A stretch of DNA of 64,000 nt from NCBI GenBank assembly GCA_002197995.1, contig NGZR01000007.1, positions 1,570,399-1,634,398 on the forward strand, in the 5' to 3' direction. A program made the position numbers and the translations under genes. Every line of letters starts with the position of its first letter. The stretch's first letter is position 1. Below, piece after piece: positions 60,201 to 64,000 of the stretch. This stretch comes from Gaeumannomyces sp. JS-464 (lineage: Eukaryota; Ascomycota; Sordariomycetes; Magnaporthales; Magnaporthaceae). The notes under the pieces are model-generated. The model did no database searches. It saw only the letters and a list, made by a program, of their open reading frames with translations, and had not been told where the DNA came from.

Positions 60201-60793
60201 GCTGGCCAATCTGCTGAGCACCCTTCCACTCCGCTGCAGCGGAACAGCGAGCTTACGGAGGCAGACTACGATCCAGCGGCAGGGCTGCCGGATAGCATGG
60301 ATATGAGCTTCTTCACAGTCGCTGTCGACGCCTATCACGGGAATTCCAGGCCGATGGATCTTGGACTCACCAAGAAGTCCACTACTCCGCTTTTGGACCT
60401 CCTCGAGGATATGGCACATGGCGCAGGCGCGTGGGGAAGAAGGCGTCCGGCTCGCGTGACCACCATCACAATAAGGAGCCCTCCGCCGTGCCATCGCCGA
60501 GAAACGACTGCTACGACCCGTGGTCCACGGACGACACATCCAGCTCCGACACCGACATGGCCAACAGTGATCAGGCGAAGAAGGACGGCCGGAGGAAGCA
60601 GAAGAAGAAGCGGCACACCCCTCGGGCTCTGCGAAGCATTGTTCGCCAGCGCGAATCCCGCGTCGAGGTCCTGGACCACCTCGACCGCGAGTGGAGCTTC
60701 CCGCACTCGGGCCCCGAGCCAGAGCTCCCGCATAGACACGTTTACGAGGAGTTCGACCCGGACCAGACCCCATACGAGTACCGCCAGTATTGA
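57245..60793 (+). CDS. Large F-box-like protein, three frame breaks
   Basis: ATG 57245 (MADARPAQGPVPAG). A degenerate F-box-like segment lies at about residues 198-232 (FNILTAEIIKYLHPREVLTLYSISRVFHATWN), after a disordered N-terminus with a basic patch (PYKRRR). A conserved-looking helical region of about 370 residues follows (for example MAWVNMLAQRERQSRDILAYL, WTLRKLWLLLDCS, GIPVAILGIVHTEGWGHGRKH). After an acidic run the rest is low complexity, closing with a basic helix (KKDGRRKQKKKRHTPRAL) and a conserved-looking end (EFDPDQTPYEYRQY). One-base losses at CCCC 59083-59086, GGGGG 59289-59293 and near 60430 break the frame; restoring each keeps a sensible reading (for example NSDPLDPDDDDFD). 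Restored length about 1,180 residues. It may act as an SCF substrate adaptor, but the F-box is weak. Known widely in ascomycetes only as hypothetical, to my memory. Confidence 0.65.
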
Positions 60794-63112
60794 TTGACTT
60801 TGCGGAAGGGGTGTGAACCGGCTTGGCCGGACTGCCGACCTTGGACGCTGCGGCGCATGATTGGACCGGGGCCTGGGATCGGATGTGCCTAGCATCACTT
60901 TGGATGTTATTGATGTTCATTTAGCGCTTTGAACATCAAGACCTAGGCGGTTCGATAGCTTTGGCCCCTTTCACTTTCTGTTTGTTATAGTATTTCCCCC
61001 CATTCTCTCCCCCTTTCTCTGCCCCTTTGTCTCGCCGCCCTCCCCCTTTTTACCCTTCGTTTTTCAACCTCGCATGCTCCGTTCAAAAACCCGGAGAGCT
61101 TTCCTTCCAGTCCGGGACCTACTATAATATCACAGATCTGGAGGGACGAGACGGTCAACAAGCGCAATGTATGAGGGTTCAGTCAAGCGGGGGCGTATTT
61201 GTCCAGGGGGCATGCTATCTCGCAGAACACCCTTCCTCTAAATGTTCAAGCATGTTTGTGTAGTTATGTGCAGGTGCCGATGTTCCCGTGTTTAAAGTGT
61301 CTTTGGTAGGATAGGCTTGGACGAGGCTTTCCTTCCGGGCAATCACAGGAAGGCTAGAGCGAAACGTCTGCGGCCGCCGTTTCTGCCTTGAGGTAAAGAC
61401 GACAAAAATGTGCGGACGTTGGTTCAAATATTTCTCACGCAAGTCTTCCTTGCCGAGACTGTAGATTTCCTTCGGTCATTCTTGATCTCCCGTGCTTTTA
61501 GATCGCGACAGGCCTTCGTCGTGTCAACCTCGAGGTCAAAAGGTACTAGGTACGACCCTGACATTTCCATGCGTACTTGGACGACAAGTGCGCACGCATC
61601 ACTCACTATGCAACAGGCGGAAGCGGCCCGAGTGCGAGAAGGCAACGTACTGGTAATATTGATGTGTGTTGTGTTTGTGTTGGGGGTACAATAAATAATA
61701 AAGGTGCAAAAAGATGTACTATTAACGATCCAGGCGAAAGGAACGATGAGAAAACAAAAGGTCAGAATGGCGAGGTGATAAAAGGAGATGAGAAGGGGGG
61801 AAAACAAAAAACAAAAGAAAGAAAAAAGAAGAACAAAACAACCAAAACTATAGCACCATACAGACTTTGTTATGAAGAAACAGACGACCAGGCAGTTGGC
61901 TCCCAAGTATATCCCTTTAAAACGCTCCCCTTCGCTATGCACGCGCCCTCCAAGTGTAAATACCCTTTTTTTGTGTGAGTTGGATGTTCCCGGATAGCTG
62001 GCCAGGGTGCTGGTTTCCAAACGCTTTCCCCTCCAAATTCTCTGCGTGCTCTCCGATCTCCCTCCGTGCGTCTCCCACTGCCACCTTTGCGAACAGGATG
62101 GCATGAAGGGAGTTGAGGGTGAAAAGAGAGACGCAAAAATAAAGGAGACAAGACACGGAAAGAAAACAACAACTCGGCACACCATCCCGGCTATCCGTCC
62201 AAGTCCAGAATCCCCGCCTCCCATGTTACCGGTGTACAAAAGCGAACCCCACTCCCTCTTTGGCCAATCCCACTCCGTAGCGCAGACAATCTGTTCTTGT
62301 TCTTCGGGGTGGGGGAATGCGAATCCCTCCCTCCCTGGTCGAAAGAAAAAGAAAAAGAAAAAAAAAAAAAAAGAAAGGAAAAAAGAAGGGCAAGGGAGTT
62401 GGTTTTTCTCTTTTCCAGGCCAGGACCTCTCCCGCTTTCCCTTTTTGTGTTTGGCCAACGCACGCAGAAAAGGACTGACAGAAAAGAGCAGTCTTTTTGT
62501 GGTCTGTAACCGACAGAAACAAAGATCGAAAGAATCCACGCGCCAGCCAGAACCGACCTCCATAAGTGCCATAACGCAACCCACCGACCAGCCGGCCTCC
62601 TTTCCCGCCACCCCTAGGCTTGAGAAACAAACAATAAAGTTCACCAACCGAAACCACCTGTGGCCGCCGGATATTTGTAAAGAGATATAAGAAGGCAGCG
62701 AAAATAAGGAATACGGGGAGATAGACATGAAGAAAGTTATGGGGTGTTTTTAAAAACAAATATGTATGTGAGGGGCGTGGTTTGTCGAGCTCTCCGCGTA
62801 AAAGAAGAATAGTCGTGTGCTGTGCGCTGCTTGTAAGGATGATAACGAGCCAAACGGGCAGAAAAGATTCCGCAGGTATCGCCAACATATCTCGATATCG
62901 CAAGATGCATCTTCTCTATGTGCTTCCATCCATCGCACGCAACCAATGACGACAAAATGGGTGAAATGGTGACAAGTTCGACATCGCTTCGATCCAGTGA
63001 GTCGACGTTTGTCGAAGCTGAAGAACAGGGACAGATTGGTGATCCTATGTTGAAACTTGTTGGGCGACGGATCGACACGCCCCCGAGCACCGGCGAGTTG
63101 TGGCTCTGGGTT
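60794..63112. other. Intergenic region, no supported gene
   Basis: 2.3 kb between the convergent ends of the F-box-like gene and the zinc-finger gene. It has long A-rich (61740-61860, 62340-62390) and T/C-rich (60980-61060) tracts. The minus-strand frame 61424-62728 (434 codons) is Phe/Ser/Leu-rich, with two other long frames overlapping it on the same strand; it reflects base composition and is not a gene. Confidence 0.55.
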
Positions 63113-64000
63113 TTAGGCGGGGGACTTGCTGGGCGGGGCACCGCTGCCGTTCTGGCGGGCGTCACCACCGCTCACGCTCAGCCCACCCATGCCAGAAGAC
63201 AGGAACGGGAAAGGATCGTTCTCGTTTTGCGACGCGTAGAAGCTGGAAGGCCCAGCCGACGCAGGGCCGTTGGTGGCGGACTGGAATGCTGCCTCGGCGG
63301 CGCGGCTGTCGAATGGGCCGGCCGAGTGGATACCAGGGGCTCCGGGACCGCCAAAGTGGGTGTTGATGGCCGGGTATGGGGCGGCACCCCCGCCGATACC
63401 CGAAGGCAGGGCGTAGGTGCTAGGAGGCCCACCGAAGTGCTGGCCGTAGCCACCGGCAGACTGGAAGCCACCGCCTCCACCGGAGAAGGGACCGCCAGGG
63501 CCTGGGGTCCCGCCCATCGAAGGCTGGTTCATGTTGTAGTTCGAAGGCGCATCGACCATGGGAGAGGGGTATCCAGAGTCGCCGACGACAGCCGCGGTGG
63601 CACGGCTGGCGCCACAGCGAAGACAACACACGTTCTTGGCGAAGTTGTGGTACCCGCAGATCTCGTTGCCGCACTTCCAGTCACCCGCGCGGAAGGGCAC
63701 GACGCCGCCACCGCCACCCATGCGGCCACCTCCATGCATAGGGCCGTGGTGGCCACCGACATGCTGCGGAGGTGGCATCATAGCCGGGGGACCGTAACCG
63801 CCATAGCCGCCGTAAGCCATGTCTCCGCCCGCAGGACCCGAGTTGACCGCGGGATACGAGCACCTGAAACATGCTGTGCGGCGTTGGAAGTTAGAAAACC
63901 CGCATGACGGGCAGGTCCAGTCGCCCGGGCGGGGTCGGTTCTTGCTGGGCGGAAATGGGGTGAGAATTTCCGCCGCACGATCAAGAACGCGGCTAGAAGA
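63113..64000 (-). CDS. RanBP2-type zinc-finger RNA-binding protein, C-terminal part (runs off right edge)
   Basis: The frame is open from the window edge (64000) to TAG at 63113, 295 codons. Two RanBP2-type zinc ribbons that bind single-stranded RNA are visible: WTCPSCGFSNFQRRTACFRC near 63885-63930, and WKCGNEICGYHNFAKNVCCLRC near 63610-63690, the latter with a CX4C first pair. Between and after them lies Gly/Pro/Tyr/Asn/Ser-rich low-complexity sequence (for example MAYGGYGGYGPP). Two such fingers plus Gly-rich tails are typical of fungal Nrp1-like proteins, which also carry an RRM upstream. That part, if present, lies beyond 64000. Likely a cytoplasmic or stress-granule mRNA-binding protein by family. 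Confidence 0.82.
   Translation of the reverse strand, partial: SSSRVLDRAAEILTPFPPSKNRPRPGDWTCPSCGFSNFQRRTACFRCSYPAVNSGPAGGDMAYGGYGGYGPPAMMPPPQHVGGHHGPMHGGGRMGGGGGVVPFRAGDWKCGNEICGYHNFAKNVCCLRCGASRATAAVVGDSGYPSPMVDAPSNYNMNQPSMGGTPGPGGPFSGGGGGFQSAGGYGQHFGGPPSTYALPSGIGGGAAPYPAINTHFGGPGAPGIHSAGPFDSRAAEAAFQSATNGPASAGPSSFYASQNENDPFPFLSSGMGGLSVSGGDARQNGSGAPPSKSPA

Noticed and set aside
61424..62728. 434-codon minus-strand ORF in the last large spacer
   Set aside because: Phe/Ser/Leu-rich low-complexity reading caused by T/A-rich tracts. Overlapping frames of similar look exist and no motif or splice structure is seen.

Overview
The window looks like a chromosomal segment of a filamentous ascomycete (Pezizomycotina, probably Sordariomycetes-like). 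The evidence is short introns of about 50-130 nt with GTAAGT-type donors and CTAAC branch sites, a tRNA-Asp with a short intron, Tad-like LINE debris, a fungal NACHT/HEAT NOD-like receptor (NLR), a fungal-only DUF7924-type gene, and conserved housekeeping genes. Everything is inferred from reading the sequence; no database search was run.

Left third (1-21 kb), accessory and decayed. Positions 1-5.6 kb hold densely packed, broken coding fragments on both strands. They include a recognisable NADAR domain (minus, 1675-2556) and a superfamily-3-helicase-like relic (plus, about 2600-3830). The pairing and tight packing suggest an old integration of a large-DNA-virus-like element. A decayed DUF7924-type gene (7769-9428, minus) follows. 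Next comes a large NLR gene (11106-16032, plus): an Arm-like helical N-terminus, a NACHT NTPase and about 16 near-identical 32-residue HEAT units. 16.0-20.5 kb holds an LTR-like fragment, a relic of a second NACHT protein, the RNase H end of a Tad-like LINE and a (CT)24 microsatellite.

Right two thirds (21-64 kb), ordinary euchromatin. In order: a divergent epoxide-hydrolase-fold protein, HID1 (Golgi/secretory trafficking), DED1 (translation initiation helicase), PRE1 (20S proteasome beta4) divergent from RRP9 (U3 snoRNP), tRNA-Asp(GTC), a Ulp2-type SUMO protease, an HDA-complex-like subunit convergent with XRN1 (5'-3' mRNA decay), a HAT2/RbAp48 WD40 protein, a large F-box-like protein, and the C-terminal part of a RanBP2-zinc-finger RNA-binding protein running off the right edge. 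These are independent transcription units with spacers of 0.5-3 kb. Several share mRNA biology (DED1, XRN1, RRP9, the zinc-finger protein) or chromatin biology (HDA subunit, HAT2), but there is no sign of a functional cluster.

Two things colour the interpretation. First, nearly every conserved long gene on the right carries one or more single-base deletions, mostly in C or G runs, that break an otherwise perfect frame. This points to base-level assembly error and means frameshifts elsewhere in the window should not all be read as decay. Second, the premature stops I can place inside decayed genes on the left are all TAG and fit CpA-to-TpA change, as expected of light repeat-induced point mutation (RIP).
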